A stretch of 64,000 nucleotides of DNA from Cercophora sp. LCS_1 (lineage: Eukaryota; Ascomycota; Sordariomycetes; Sordariales; Lasiosphaeriaceae): contig JAPZLL010000031.1 of assembly GCA_036250225.1 (NCBI GenBank), forward strand, positions 364,825 through 428,824, written 5' to 3'. Both the position numbers and the translations under genes were made by a program. Positions 10,526-23,906 of this stretch are shown here, in pieces. Position 1 is the first letter of the stretch. Each line of letters begins with the position of its first letter. The notes beneath the pieces were generated by a model, which worked only from the letters and a program-made list of their open reading frames with translations, had not been told where the DNA came from and searched no databases.

Positions 10526-13191
10526 TCATACATCAACACTCCCCTTCAGGGGCAACGACCGACTACTCCCTCCCACTTCAATCGTAAACTTACCCCTTGG
10601 TAACCTCCACTTTTGCGCCACGACATCCCACACACTCAAGTCCCTCCTCGTCAACTCAAACTGCACCGTCTCCGTCCTCGTCGCGTTCACAACGACCTTG
10701 TCAAACCCCCTCAACTGCCTGACCGGCTGTCCCGCAACCGGAATCCCAAGATACAGCTGCGCGACCTCGGCGCCATTTCTGTCTCCTACATTCGCCACGT
10801 CGGCACTAACCGTCACTAACACATCCCACAAGTCCGTCTGTCCACCCATCTGCACCTCGCCCGCAGGGAACTCATCAAACAGCGTCCCATTCCCACTCTT
10901 GTTCACCGCCAAATTGGAGTAGTTGTAGGTCGTATAACTTAACCCAAACCCAAACTCGAACCGTGGCGTGATGTTCTTGGCATCGAAATGGCGATAATCG
11001 ACAAACACGCCCTCTGTGAAATTACTCTGCGGGAACAACAAATGGATACCCTCCGGCTTTTCCGGTCCAAAAACCGGGTAATCGGTTTCGGATTTGGCGA
11101 CGGTATACGGCAGTTTGCCGGAAAAGTTCTCATCGCCGTACAACAGCGAGACGAGAGCACGTCCGGATGCTTGGCCGGGTAAATGGGCGTATACCAGCGC
11201 CGTCACATTGGGATGGTCGATAAAGTTGTCTACTAAACGGATACCGGCGTTGTGGGTGATGACGATGGTGTTGTTGCAGTGATCTGCAACATGACGGATC
11301 ATGTCGTCGGTGTATTGGTCGGTAGCGGAGCGACGGTCTGCGCCCTCGGTTGCGTACGCGTTGGCAAAGACTAGGCATGCGTCGGACACGGGCACGACGG
11401 GGGGTTTGGGCGTCACAAAGTCCCAGAATAGGGCGGTGTTGTCGTCGTAGGCGCGTTGGGTCAGGGCGTCGAACGGCGAGATGACGGTGCCGGGGGATGT
11501 GGCGCCCGAGCCGCCGCCTGAGTAGAGGGTTCCTTGGAGGGCGATGGGCGTGCTGCCGTCGGGTGAGGCGGTGCCGAAGAAGCCGGCGGTGAATTCGTCG
11601 TAGGACCAGGACGAGGCGCCAAAGAGCCAGGGGGAGGCGCCGCCTGTTGGAGTGTTGGTTGAGGGGTTAGCGGCGCTGTAGCCGAAGAGGGAGAGCATGC
11701 GTGGTTTGGTCAGGGGGAGGGCGTTGCGGGCGTTTTTGACGAGGACGTGGCCTTCTATGGCGCCTGAAAGGAGGGTTGGACGGGAGGTGGTGTTACGGGC
11801 GTCGATGATGCGGTGCGGTTTGGTGAGGTCGGTGGGCATGCCAATGCCGGGTTGGGGGAAGCCTTTGTCTTGGCCGAGGTGGTACCATGGGGCGAGGATC
11901 CTGACTGCGTTAGTTGGGTGTTTGGTTTCTTGAAGAGGGTGTTTACCTTGTGGCCATGTCGTCGAGACGAGACTCGGGGATGGACCCGTTCTTGATGGCA
12001 TCTTCGAGATGCGACCCCCAGAACTGTCCGGCATTTGGCATCATCATGTCCAGGCCTGCCAATGCTGTGGCAACTCCAGCGTGTTGAGCGCCCCAGTCAC
12101 TCACGACAAACCCCTCGAAGCCGAGCTCTGTCTTGAGGATGCCGTTGAGCGTCTTGCTGTTTGCACATCCATATGAGTTGTTGACCCGGTTATACGAGCA
12201 CATGATGTTAGCGCTGCCAGCACGCACAGCATCTTGGAATGGCCTATATCTGTCAGTCTCACATCCCACTCCCAACTGAAATAAACCCACCAGAGATAAA
12301 GCTCATGCATCGTTTGATCATCAATATTCGACGACACAGACTCGATCCCGCCCGCCGGATTCCGGTTCGTCTCTTGCTCATTCGCAATGAAATGCTATCC
12401 CGGTTAGCACACCCTATTCCCACCGAGAACAAAAAACTCACCTTAGTACTAGTAATTACCCCCTCCCCCTGCACCCCCTCCACCGTCTCAGCAACCAACA
12501 CCCCAGCCAGATACGGATCAATCGAAAAACCCTCCCAATTCCTCCCTCCCAGCACAACCCGCCCCATCGGTCCAACCACCGGCCCCAACAACACATTCAC
12601 CCCCTTCCTCCTAAACTCCCCGCCCATCCCAGACCCCCTCACTCTCGTGAGGTCTTTATTCCAACTCGCGCCCACATGGATCCCACTCGGCCACGTACTC
12701 ACAAAATCCGTCCCCCTGACGCCCTGTCCCGCATCACCAAGACACATACCCGGAAATCCGAGCCGCCTGACACCAGGCAAAAACCCAGGACAGCTCGTAT
12801 TCGAGCTTGCGCCCGCCGTGAGACTCACCTTTTCGCCGAGCATCATGTTGGAAACGAGCGCCCGCGCTTTGGCGAGGGAGGCGCTCCAGCCGGGTGTTGT
12901 GCCGGGAATTTGGGGAGAAGGATACACCGCTTCGCTCTTCCCATAGAAAAACGCATCATCCGTAATCGCGTCACTCGGAATCCCAGACCCTTTATGTGGG
13001 CCCTGGTGTTTCGGCAGCGCAACAAGACCGATCAGGCCCAATCCGATAATGAGCAGAACCACGAGGATGGTGATGATGATGCCCTTTTTTGTTTTGAAGA
13101 AGGGGAGGTGGCGTTTTAGCCATGATGGCTTTGGCTCTGAGTGAGGTGGTTTGGAGAGGAAGGCGGTGGAGGGGGTGTCTTTTGTTGACAT
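10526..13191 (-). CDS. Membrane-anchored GH3 beta-glucosidase
   Basis: Four minus-strand exons (13191-12442, 12394-12291, 12243-11947, 11900-10526) with 46-47 nt introns encode 841 aa. There is no cleavable signal peptide. A basic cytosolic tail of about 36 aa ending FFKTKKG leads into one membrane helix at residues about 38-59, giving a type II topology as in Aspergillus BglE/BglF. The GH3 N-domain follows, with [25 protein letters not shown] and the nucleophile region [11 protein letters not shown] (Asp about 334). Then come the C-terminal alpha/beta domain ([33 protein letters not shown]) and a fibronectin-III-like tail. GH3 enzymes of this type hydrolyse beta-glucosides and oligosaccharides released from cellulose or beta-glucan, here at the cell surface. 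An in-frame upstream TTG was rejected. Confidence 0.95.
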
Positions 13192-14851
13192 TTTGGTGGT
13201 GTGTGTTAGGTTCTCATGTGCGCATGAGGTTGAGCTGGGGTTGGAGTGTAAGCTTGTTGAGAGGTTGGCGTCTAGATTGTCGTTCAAAAGTGGTTGTGTA
13301 GGAGGTTGATCGCTGAGAGGCCGCCGTTAGAGACGGGGCACAAACCAGTGTAGTCTCAACCTCATCAGTTGAGAGCAATGCGGTTGCGATGCCCGTTGTT
13401 TTGTGGCCGTTGTTTTGTTCAGGGGTTAGCGACTACCTGGACTAGCGTCGCCCGGTGCCCGTTTGCTTGGTCAGTACCTAGCAAGTCAGGTAGCGGACCC
13501 GTGATGCTTGTCAAAACTAAATTCTTTGATGGGATGAATTGCTTTACACTGCAAAATTGATGAAAACCTCAGAAAGTTTTGTTGACGTTCATCCGATGAT
13601 CCAACACTCATCACCCATGGTTCCCTCCAATTGGCTGCACCACCCCTGCATGATTATCAGCTCACCAACCATGGCTCGCTCGGTTGTCAGCCGCAACGGC
13701 CGGTTGGCAGGCATGGCAGGAGAGCCAGCCCGCCAGGCTTGCCGCAGCGCCACCTTGAGCAGCCATCCGACCCCGCACACGCCACACCGACCAAGCCGGT
13801 GCAAACACCCGACCGCACCGCGCCGTCAGTGCGGCGAGCGAAGCCCAGCGCGCGCGTGCCAGCCCCATCGCGCATCGAATGACCTGTGTCGCCGCACAGA
13901 TCGCTGCCAAACAGCCCATCTGCATGTCTGATCACAGCTGATGACGACCACCGGGTCCTTCTCCCACTTCCCGATCGTCACCGACAAGACTGTCGCGGGT
14001 TCCACATCGGTCCGTCCGTCGAAGAAGAGCTCATCCACAGAGCCAAGTTACGCCAGAGGATTTTCCACGTGGAAAGTGGGAGATGGAAACAAAACGTGGA
14101 GACATCACCAGTAGCGCAACCACATGTAACAGTGTTAACTTTGCAGCTTTTTGCATTCATCTTCGCCCTTATTGCCGGCTCTGTCCACGGCGCATGCAAC
14201 CTCATCATCTCGTCCCTCTTCTCCTGTAACCGAAGCCGACAAAAAACAAGGTCGGTGGGTATAACTAATATCCCAAACGTTAAACACGATGCAAATCGCT
14301 ATCCCCGTCTTGGCGCCTGTCCATAGGCCCCGGATGGCCGACATTCGTTGCCCCATTGTCGGCGTCACCATCCCGATCCAACCGAAAATGCAATGGCGCA
14401 AGAAATTAAACACGTAAAACGCGCAACCCGAGAAAGAAGTGCCCGACTGAGCCCAAATCCAAAAAGCCAATCCAATGCCGAAATCAACGTCAATGACCGG
14501 GGGCGAATCTGTCGTTGACATGCTGTGTCGGGTCGGAGCCATCGTGATCAGCCGTCAGAGAACATGCGTTCCAGAAATCTTCCAGGGTATTGACAGGCGC
14601 CCAATTTGTTATGTACATTAGGGAAAGCGGTGGAGCTGCGGCCGAATCCCGACTGCTTCCGGCCGGGAAAGAGGGCAACGCGCATTATCGAGCCCGGGGT
14701 ATCGTAGCACAATGCCGGAAGACGCACATCAGACGCTATCAGCAGACACCAGTTAGGCCAATCGTGTCCAAGCGTGAGAATCTCAAGTAGAGAGAGGCAG
14801 AGAAGACAGAATCTTGAGAGTGCTGGGGGAGGCAGTGGGGGTTCGTCTGCC
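13192..14851. other. Intergenic region, GH3 promoter / GNA-2 3' side
   Basis: No gene is supported. A 135-codon ATG frame on the minus strand (14135-14542) has three hydrophobic stretches but no family resemblance or clear signal. The left end is the GH3 gene's promoter; the right end is the 3' flank of the G-alpha gene. Confidence 0.5.
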
Positions 14852-16193
14852 TTACAGTATAAGCTGCTTGAGATTTCGCTGGATGATCATGTCCTGTACC
14901 GAGCTCATCGTGATCTTGAGCAGATTCGTGTCGGTTGCGTTCGTAAAGTGCCCGTAAATCTCCTTCTCGGGATTTCGGTTGAGTGCCCGGAACTTGTCCA
15001 TAAAGTACTTGCTGGCTTGCTTCCAGTCATCCGGCGGCCCGTGGTAGTCGGTAAACCCGTGGGCTGTGATTGGGCTCTTTGTGATTTTCTCCTTGAAAAG
15101 ATCCATCTTGTTGAGGAAGAGGATCAGTGCCGACTTGGTGAACCAGTGCGAGTTGGCGATCGACTCCCACAACATGAGAGCTTCGTTCATTTGGTTCTGT
15201 TGCATGTCAGCGGCAACCCGATCAAGAGCCGTGCAGACCACATACACCATCCTTGTCCTCAACCAGACACTGGTCATAGCCGGAAATGGCCACCAAAAAC
15301 AGCAGGCAGTTCACATTCTCAAAGCAGTGGATCCACTTCTTCCGTTCTGACCTTTGACCGCCGACGTCGAACATGCGATATGTGAGCTGACCCAGGTCGA
15401 AGATGGTCTCGGTGATTCCCGTCGTCCTTAGCCTCGACCGCAAAAGGTCCTGATCTGTGGGAACATAGTTCTTGTCCCATACTCGCTCAAGGTCTCCGCA
15501 GAAGCTGCCACCATGTGAGTTTTCACCCAATCCTGAATTGTACTGGTCTTCTTACTAGTCAAGGTTGTCGTGCAGGGCATACTCGTTGCCTTTTTCGATC
15601 GCCTTCTTGACACCACCGTCCACCCAAAGCTTCTTGACAGGTTCGTAATAGTCCATGGGCAATGGCTCATCTGCTCTCATCTCATAGTCGACCATGATAT
15701 GCGCCATGTTTTTCTGCAGTGGGACTCAGTTAGCAGATCTGCACCAAATCGGGTACCCAGTGCCAAATCCTCCCTGGCGATTCGGCAATGCGTCCCAGGG
15801 GAACGGTCGGTGGCTTGCCTCATTCTCTTCCAACTCAAACTTGATGCCCATCTCATTCATCGCATCGAAAATCAGCCGGAACGACTGCACGATGTTCCCA
15901 AAGATGACAGGCTTCCATTCGAGCTTCTCGTTCTTGCTAAATCCTTGGGCGTAGATCAGTTTCATCTGCTTCAGAACAGTCGATTTCCCCGACTCTCCGG
16001 CTCCTATAATCGCAAATCGCACTGTCAGCCCTACAAGCAGTAAATTGGGAGTTTCTCAGGCGAGTCTCGTACCCAGCAGTAACAACTTGACCTCCTTGGC
16101 CAGGCGCTTCTCATCAGCGCGGATTTGCTTGTCCAGTTCCCGCGAGCGGGCCGCATCGCTCTCGCCCGACTTATCCCGCGCTCCGAAACACAT
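14852..16193 (-). CDS. gna-2: Heterotrimeric G protein alpha subunit, group II (GNA-2 type)
   Basis: Five minus-strand exons (16193-16073, 16003-15819, 15713-15556, 15504-15246, 15196-14852) encode 355 aa, the standard G-alpha length. Nucleotide-binding motifs are GAGESGKST (41-49), the [10 protein letters not shown] switch I region, [12 protein letters not shown] (switch II), NKMDLF and the TNATDT guanine loop. The start MCFG lacks the myristoylated Gly2 of other G-alpha groups but keeps a cysteine for palmitoylation. The C-terminus NLKQLIL lacks the Cys of the pertussis-toxin site. Both traits mark the fungal group II subunit, a plasma-membrane GTPase with modest roles downstream of GPCRs. 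Intron 2 (15818-15714) appears to use a GC donor (GAG/GCAAGC...CTGCAG): no GT donor nearby keeps frame with the conserved [15 protein letters not shown]. Neighbours give no functional hint. Confidence 0.96.
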
Positions 16194-19100
16194 TGTGAAG
16201 TTGAATTTGGGCGTTCGGGGCGCCACTCGGGACGCCGAGGGTGGGGGTTGCGGGAAAGTTGGTTTGTCGTCGTCTCGGGTGTCCAAGCAAGCCCCGAATC
16301 CCGTCGACACAGGATATCGAGGAGGCCACGGGGTGACAATCGAAGGGAGGCTGGGTGCGCTGGAGACAGCACTGCAGTGATCGCCACTAGCTGATAGCCA
16401 AGTGGGCGGCGAGGCCCGACGGGTAGGTTTCGAACGCGCAATTAGCACTTCGTAATCGGGTGTTTCGGCGAGCTGGCAACTCTAGTCGGCGGAGCCTCGT
16501 CTTGCTATTCCAAACAGTATCAACTGTCAGGTTGTCGGCTGAAACTTATTGACTTGTTGCTACATGAGTTGCGGGGGATCGCAGTCAAAAGGGGCCCATC
16601 AGAGGGGACTCGAAGGGCGCGGAGAAACTGGGGGATCGGAGTAAAGAGGACGGGGTTGTGTTCGGTTGACAGCAAAGAACCCGGATGCGGTGGTTCGGCC
16701 GAGACGAAGGAGCTCGGCGCGAATTCGCAATGGCGGCGGCGCAAACAACAGCAGAAGAAGCAAAATGGTTCCAGAAAGAAGAAACCCGCGAGTGCAGCGT
16801 CCCGTGCTGAAGAAGCAAAGGGAGCATCAAAGTTGGGTCGATAGCAGCAGGTATTATTACTTGCCTGCAGCATGCCCCCAGCGAGTTCCTCGGGTGGCCA
16901 GTCTTGGCGACGCTGTTGCGTGCCGTCAGCTCTTTCCCCGAACAGGGGTGTGCAAGGATCGGGTGGGGACAGATGGCCCGCATGTACTTTTGCTTGTGCT
17001 TCTCACCCAAATTGCATGCGAAAAGGCAAACCCGGTACAAGCGGTTGAGGTGGCGTTGTCTGAACAGGGGCCACCTCCTGCCCTGAAATCACGCTAGGCC
17101 GCTCGTCAAATGGCCCTAACCCAAGGGCGCCACCCACATGGCTCCCCGTTGAAATGGCGAAGGACGAAGATCAACCATCTCGACGGAGAACTACGGATCC
17201 GTACGGATACCCACGATACCACAGCTTTCTTTTCCTCACTGCGCCCTTTCGGCCTCGTCCGCTCGCCGAGGTGCCTTTCTGAGCGTTTCCCAAACCACAC
17301 ATCACACATGATACAAAGATGCGGATGATGCGGCCCAATCGTCAACGGGTTGAACAAGCCGTCGGCCGCGTCCTTGGCTGCTCGAGCACGGCGATCCTGC
17401 TGCTGCTCAATGCGACGAAACAGTACAACGGTCCCGCCTGTGCCTACCAAGCACGCAGCACGATTTGAATTCCCAACATGATGAACGCGACCCTCCAACG
17501 CCCCCTGTCTCAACCACTATTGCTAGCTGCCGGCTGCTCGTGATGCGCAAAAAATCATTGGGATCGCTTGAGCGCTCACTCTGTCGTAAAGCAATAACTG
17601 ACCCTTCAACAAACCTGGCAAGTTTCGTTTTGCTCGGCAGTGGATCCCACTCATTGGTTCAGCGACACCCTCTTGCACCCCTTTCCCGTGCTTCTGCGGA
17701 CACGATGAACCTTGCAAGGCCCCGCGCCCCTTCCCGGGGATGCATTCAATGGTCCGCTGAGTGGCCGAGAAACATGCGGAGGTCGACGATGGGGGCGGGG
17801 AAGCAAGATAACGACCAATAGCACGTATTGCCTCCCCATAACCTCGTCCATGACTGAGGGTCTAGGAATGCGGCAGAGTTGCACAGACACCCCTCTCGTT
17901 GTGATCTCGCTGACCGGCCATGCAGGCGGACCACCCAACTGTCTTCAGTGCGCGGATTGGGGCCGTTGGTTGGAGAAGAACTTGCGCGAACGACGAGTCA
18001 ATGCTGAGCCTCTAATGCTTGACAGGCTGCCAACCATGTGGCTAGGCAAGCCATCGGTGTGTGACGCAGGCAGCATAGCACTTCAGCACGAGCTCTATCA
18101 GAGCGATAGGGAAGGGGCCGTGGCCAGTCATGTCCAACCCGTCGAGACTTCCATATTTCGGAGTTCCAGCTTTGGATGACAAGTGACGGAATGGCGCCTT
18201 CTCATGTACACAGATCCGAATCCGCATGGAGTGCCAAACCATCGCGAGGCAATCAACTCCGTTGCCAATCACGTGTAGGATTGGCAAAAAGAAATGCAGG
18301 CCACGCTGTTACGGGTCCGCAATCGAGATCCCTGGGTGCATCGCTTCCAGATGGGCGCCCAGATGTGCTCCTCCGTGCAGCCCCGGAGAAATGGCGAAAT
18401 GGGAGACAACTGAACCTCAAAAAAGCAAGGCTCCGGGGCCTCGCGACCTCCCGTCTTCGATTCCGTGACGCAGTAAAAAGACCGATGGCTCTGCGCAAGA
18501 CATCATATCATCATGGATCCAGGGCCGACGCTGGCCAACGAGGAAGCCTCTTGTGTCTCAGGACAGGCGATCTTCCCGTGCGCCCGCTGCACATAACAAT
18601 TTGGTTTGACATTTTATCGATAGACGCGGTGGGATACGCCCCAATCAGGCTTCGTTGAAGACGCCCCGAGCCAAAGCAAGAGGGGTCTGTTCGCGGACCG
18701 TTCGTCGCATCTGTTTGGATCAACCATCGCTCGATCCCGTCCGCCCCGGCAGTTCGGGTGACACCAGGCCGATGGGACGGGGCTAGGCCCTGCCCGGACC
18801 ACCGAGCTGACCGGCCCACCGCAGGAGACGGGGACGATGCGGCCCGCCTCAGGGTCAATAACCCTTCATCATTATTTGTATCCTCGACAACATAGTTGGC
18901 ACGCGGTCCGGGAAGAACACCTGTCGCGGGATGTCGTCAGAGTGGTCATTGCATCCCAACTCGACGGGGACATCGCATCGGTTTAGGTGAGCCCCAAGAA
19001 GCAAGCATGCACCTGAGCGTTTTATGCGCCTGAAGCTTCCAGAAAACAGCACAATCCTTCACACGTGGTTCTGAATCCTCCCGTGAAATATGCTTCGCTC

Positions 19101-19552
19101 GTCCCGGCGAACCCGGGCATTCTACGTTTTCTTGTCGGGAAACTTGTTGAGTTTGACCGGAATGACAAGCCATGTCCAGTTTTGCCTTTTAACTCTTGGG
19201 GTCGTAGACACGCAACGGTGATCGGTGGGCGCGCAACTTGCTTTGAGCCACCCCACAACGTTGCCTCTCCACAACTGGAAAGCGCACCGGGTGCCATTGG
19301 TCGCAGAGGGCAGCTCGCCGACGTTTTTATTCGCTCATACCTGGACTGGGCTGCGGGTTGCTGTAGCGAAAAGCTCCGGGTGGAAAAATCTGCAACACCA
19401 CACAAAATCGATCCCAAGCTCCGCAACGTGCCTCCATTCTTTCGCCCAAATTGGCTTCTCTGTTGCGCAGCACCCGCTTTCTCGCCAGAGCATCCTCTCG
19501 ATTTACACCTTTACACCTCACCTGGACACCAATTGCACACAAATCTTCCGCA
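16194..19552. other. Long divergent intergenic region, GNA-2 / spermidine synthase
   Basis: This 3.4-kb stretch separates two divergent genes. Only shadow frames without ATG context, codon regularity or domains were seen, and no tRNA or 5S rRNA motif was found. It presumably holds the long regulatory regions and leaders of both genes; polypyrimidine stretches precede the spermidine synthase start. Confidence 0.5.
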
Positions 19553-21155
<1,603 letters not shown>

Positions 21156-21734
21156 TTAGATGTTGGACTTGATGAATGATGATCAATGGAAGGGGAAGTG
21201 GGACAATCGAGCAAGGACCGGTAGTTTGGGCCGTGAGGAAAAGTACGACAGTGGGTACGATGTAGCTCTCCGGAAGCATGCCTATCGGACATAGATAGAG
21301 TAGATTCCCTAAAAGTCAGGCCCTCAAAATGGCACACTTCTCTCAAGAGCTACTTTGTGTCTTGGTGACGAATTCCGAACCGGATCTGATGGATTCCGTC
21401 TATGAACCTCGGCGAATAAGGCCCCGGCTGGACGTCTTCCACGGACTTTTGTGTGGGGAGAGGATAAGTGCTCGGAGTATACATGAGCCAACATCTCAAT
21501 TTCATTGGGCGACAATTGAGGCTCCCCTAACCGATGTCTCAGGCTCTCGTTGAAAGCTCGCGGCTGCGGCGGGTCGCAAGATAGGGTAGACATGCAGTTT
21601 TTTCCCATTTCTGATCACTGCGCACATATTCAACCACCAACCTACGTCTGAAGATTGACAGTCCCATGCCTCACTGCTCTCCCACTCCGGTTTTGCAAAT
21701 TACTTCATTGCACAAAGGCCCTTACGCAGCCACC
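21156..21734. other. Convergent intergenic region, spermidine synthase / Nit gene
   Basis: The 579 nt contain the two 3' flanks only. Nothing else is recognised. Confidence 0.6.
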
Positions 21735-22769
21735 CTACGAACCTACCCGAGCCACGCTTACGTCCGGGTATATATCAAACCTCCTCTGATCCCTCAACGG
21801 GATTCCTTTCCTCGCCTCCTCGATCCTCTCGCTCTTCAACTCGGCGCTCACAATCGTCTCGCTCTCGTCCGCCTCAACCAGCACCTCAGCCATGGGATCC
21901 GCAATCAGACTGTGGCCCCACGCATGGTACGTCGCACCGGTATCTCTCGCGGGGCTGCACATGGCCACGTAGACCTGGTTATCCACCGCCCGCGCCTGGC
22001 CCAGTAACCGCCAATGCAGCGGGCCCGTCGTCATGTTGAATGCCCCTGGGTACACCAGCGCGAAGCAACCCCTCCGCGCCGCGATCATGGCCAGCTCTGG
22101 GAAACGAATGTCGTAGCAGATTGCTACGCCGATCTTGCCGTACTCGGGCAAGTCGACGACCGTGACGTGGTCGCCTGGCGACAAGACGTCGGATTCTTTG
22201 AACGTGATTTTACCGGGGATGTCAATGTCGAAGAGATGCACCTTGCGGTGTGTCGCGATGAGGTCGCCGGAGGGGGCAAAGGTCAGGGATGTGTTGTAGT
22301 AGGTTTCGGAGGAGGGGTTCTTGTCGGCAACGACGAGCTCGGGGATCGAGCCGCCCACGAGGTATACGCCGTTATCGCGCGCCATGGCCGATAGGGCGTG
22401 GAACGAGGGGGATTGGGACGGCGAGGGAGGTGACGGCTGCAGCGCCTCCGCGTACGAGGGGAAGTAGTCGCATCCGTAGGGCGAGTTGAAGCATTCGGGG
22501 AGGACGACGATGTTGGCGCCCGAGGAGGCGGCTTCGCGGACTTTGTCGGCGGCGTGGGAGAGGTTGGCGGGTTTGTCGGCGCCCGCGGCCAGCTGGATGC
22601 ACGCCAGCTTGACGGGCTTCTTGAGCAAGGGGGCGTGCTGGGTTGCCATTTTGCGGAGGACGGGGGAGAGAGGGCCGCCGGGGCTTTGTGTCGGCTGCCG
22701 GGAACGGGTGAAGAGGGTGTTGGATACCAGGAGGCGGAAGGCCCTCCACGATGTTGGACTTGAGCGCAT
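21735..22769 (-). CDS. Nitrilase-superfamily omega-amidase (Nit2/yeast Nit3 type)
   Basis: A single exon of 344 aa. The carbon-nitrogen hydrolase triad is visible: Glu92 in LPECFNSPYGCDYF, Lys176 in THRKVHLFDIDIPG and Cys218 in CYDIRFPE. The DIDIPG and RRFDIYPDV segments place it with human NIT2 and yeast Nit3, which hydrolyse alpha-ketoglutaramate and deaminated glutathione-type amides (metabolite repair). The first 40 residues are rich in Arg and Ser with no acidic residue, typical of a mitochondrial presequence. A second in-frame ATG at 22649 (Met41, MATQHAPLL) would give a cytosolic enzyme of usual length. Dual targeting from two starts is therefore plausible. It is divergent from the unrecognised 23.9-kb gene. 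Confidence 0.95.
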   Translation of the reverse strand: MRSSPTSWRAFRLLVSNTLFTRSRQPTQSPGGPLSPVLRKMATQHAPLLKKPVKLACIQLAAGADKPANLSHAADKVREAASSGANIVVLPECFNSPYGCDYFPSYAEALQPSPPSPSQSPSFHALSAMARDNGVYLVGGSIPELVVADKNPSSETYYNTSLTFAPSGDLIATHRKVHLFDIDIPGKITFKESDVLSPGDHVTVVDLPEYGKIGVAICYDIRFPELAMIAARRGCFALVYPGAFNMTTGPLHWRLLGQARAVDNQVYVAMCSPARDTGATYHAWGHSLIADPMAEVLVEADESETIVSAELKSERIEEARKGIPLRDQRRFDIYPDVSVARVGS

Positions 22770-23382
22770 TGTTGCGGATGTGGGGTTTGCCGCCGGTCGT
22801 GGGGCTGGTTTGAACAGATGATGTCGTTGTGGAGCTCAGCTCGGCCGGCCGAGGAGCGGGATGTGGATCCGAGCGGGTGGGTGGGTTGAGACCATTTCTT
22901 CAATGCCGGGCATAAGCGACCAGGGGTGGCTTCACATTCCATCCTTGCATGCATCATCACGCCGGCATGAGCGTGACTTCAACAATGCCGAGCAAACTAC
23001 CCTCGATATCTCTGAGGTAATAACTATTAAGGCTGAGAAAACCAAGTAGTCTTGATAGTTCGAATGGTTTTTAGTAGTGCTGGGAAAGCTGCAATAATGA
23101 GCCGTTTCCTTTCATTCTTTCTTTTGGAAGGAACATCATGTTGGTTCTTTCTTTAGGAATAACTAACACATTAGTTCTTTCTTTTCGAAGAATTCGATAA
23201 TAGTGGTGCTTTCCCTGTTATATTCAATAAGTCACGGGGTTTAATGGTGGGTTTTGGGGATAACCTTCAGGTTTCTTTGGTCCAACTCCTTTTCTCTCTT
23301 GCAACTCTTCCTTTACCAACCCAACCAACCCTGACTGACCCCAGCCCACCCCTTGGCCGGCCACCTTGTACCCACGTTTGCT
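22770..23382. other. Divergent promoter region with 30-bp tandem repeat
   Basis: This contains the promoters of the omega-amidase gene (leftward) and the unrecognised gene (rightward). It includes a threefold 30-bp array at 23115-23204 and a pyrimidine-rich stretch at 23280-23345, probably near the transcription start of the rightward gene. Confidence 0.55.
23115..23204. repeat. 30-bp tandem repeat, 3 units
   Basis: TTCTTTCTTT recurs at exactly 23115, 23145 and 23175, each followed by a GAA-rich half (GGAAGGAA, GGAATAA, CGAAGAA), so each unit begins with an imperfect inverted repeat able to form a small hairpin. The unit tails have diverged. It lies about 180 nt upstream of the putative leader-intron donor of the next gene. 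Confidence 0.85.
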
Positions 23383-23903
23383 GTAAGTCAATATGTTTTT
23401 TTTAGTAGTATTGAGTTGTTGTTTGAATTGGCTTGTTATATTGCTACTTTCTGCTGCACATTTGAATCAGATTCATTCCCCATCTTTTGAATGGTCGTTC
23501 TTCCCACTTGCGTTTCCAGCGCTGTGACCCTTTACCTCGTTTTTTGATGGGCTGCTCCTTCTATTAAGCTCTCCGGCCGGTTCGGCTTGCAATGTGTTGT
23601 ATGTTTCGGCCCCTCCGGCCGGCCGTTCACTGCGTTTTTCAGCATGTTGTGCTTTAGAACCATGTGCCCAGCTGGTTTACGATTCACCTAAATTTTTGAT
23701 GTGTTGTGCTTCACAATATCAGGCCCTGGTGACTTTTAGTTTACCTCATTTTTTACACTGTTGTGCTTTATAATACTGTGCCCAGTTGAGTTATATATAC
23801 TGTTTTTGTACTTTATATTAGTCTGTCCGCTGACTTGCACTTTGGAACATTCTTAAATGTGTTGCAGTTCTTCTACCTGTGCTAACCAACCCATTGGCTT
23901 TAG
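23383..23903 (+). other. Putative 5'UTR intron carrying a 57-bp tandem repeat
   Basis: A good donor (GTAAGT at 23383) and an acceptor (CTAAC branch at 23882, TAG at 23901-23903) frame a 521-nt candidate intron ending 3 nt before the ATG at 23907. The stretch is T-rich and AT-rich compared with its surroundings and has no coding frame. Splicing is inferred from the sites alone. Confidence 0.5.
23595..23815 (+). repeat. Degenerate 57-bp tandem repeat
   Basis: The 10-mer TGTTGTGCTT starts units at exactly 23645, 23702 and 23759 (period 57). Units 1 and 2 share the further blocks TTTAC/TTCACCT and TTTTTT near their ends. A related shorter unit begins at 23595 (TGTTGTATG), and an older one with CTCCGGCCGG may precede it from about 23549. 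The array lies inside the candidate leader intron. Confidence 0.75.
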
Positions 23904-23906
23904 ACC

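Noticed and set aside
14135..14542. 135-codon minus-strand frame with hydrophobic stretches
   Set aside because: No recognisable family or regular signal/topology, and no supporting splice pattern.
16585..17040. 151-codon minus-strand frame upstream of the G-alpha gene
   Set aside because: Composition looks random, several frames overlap, and it lies where the gene's leader is expected.
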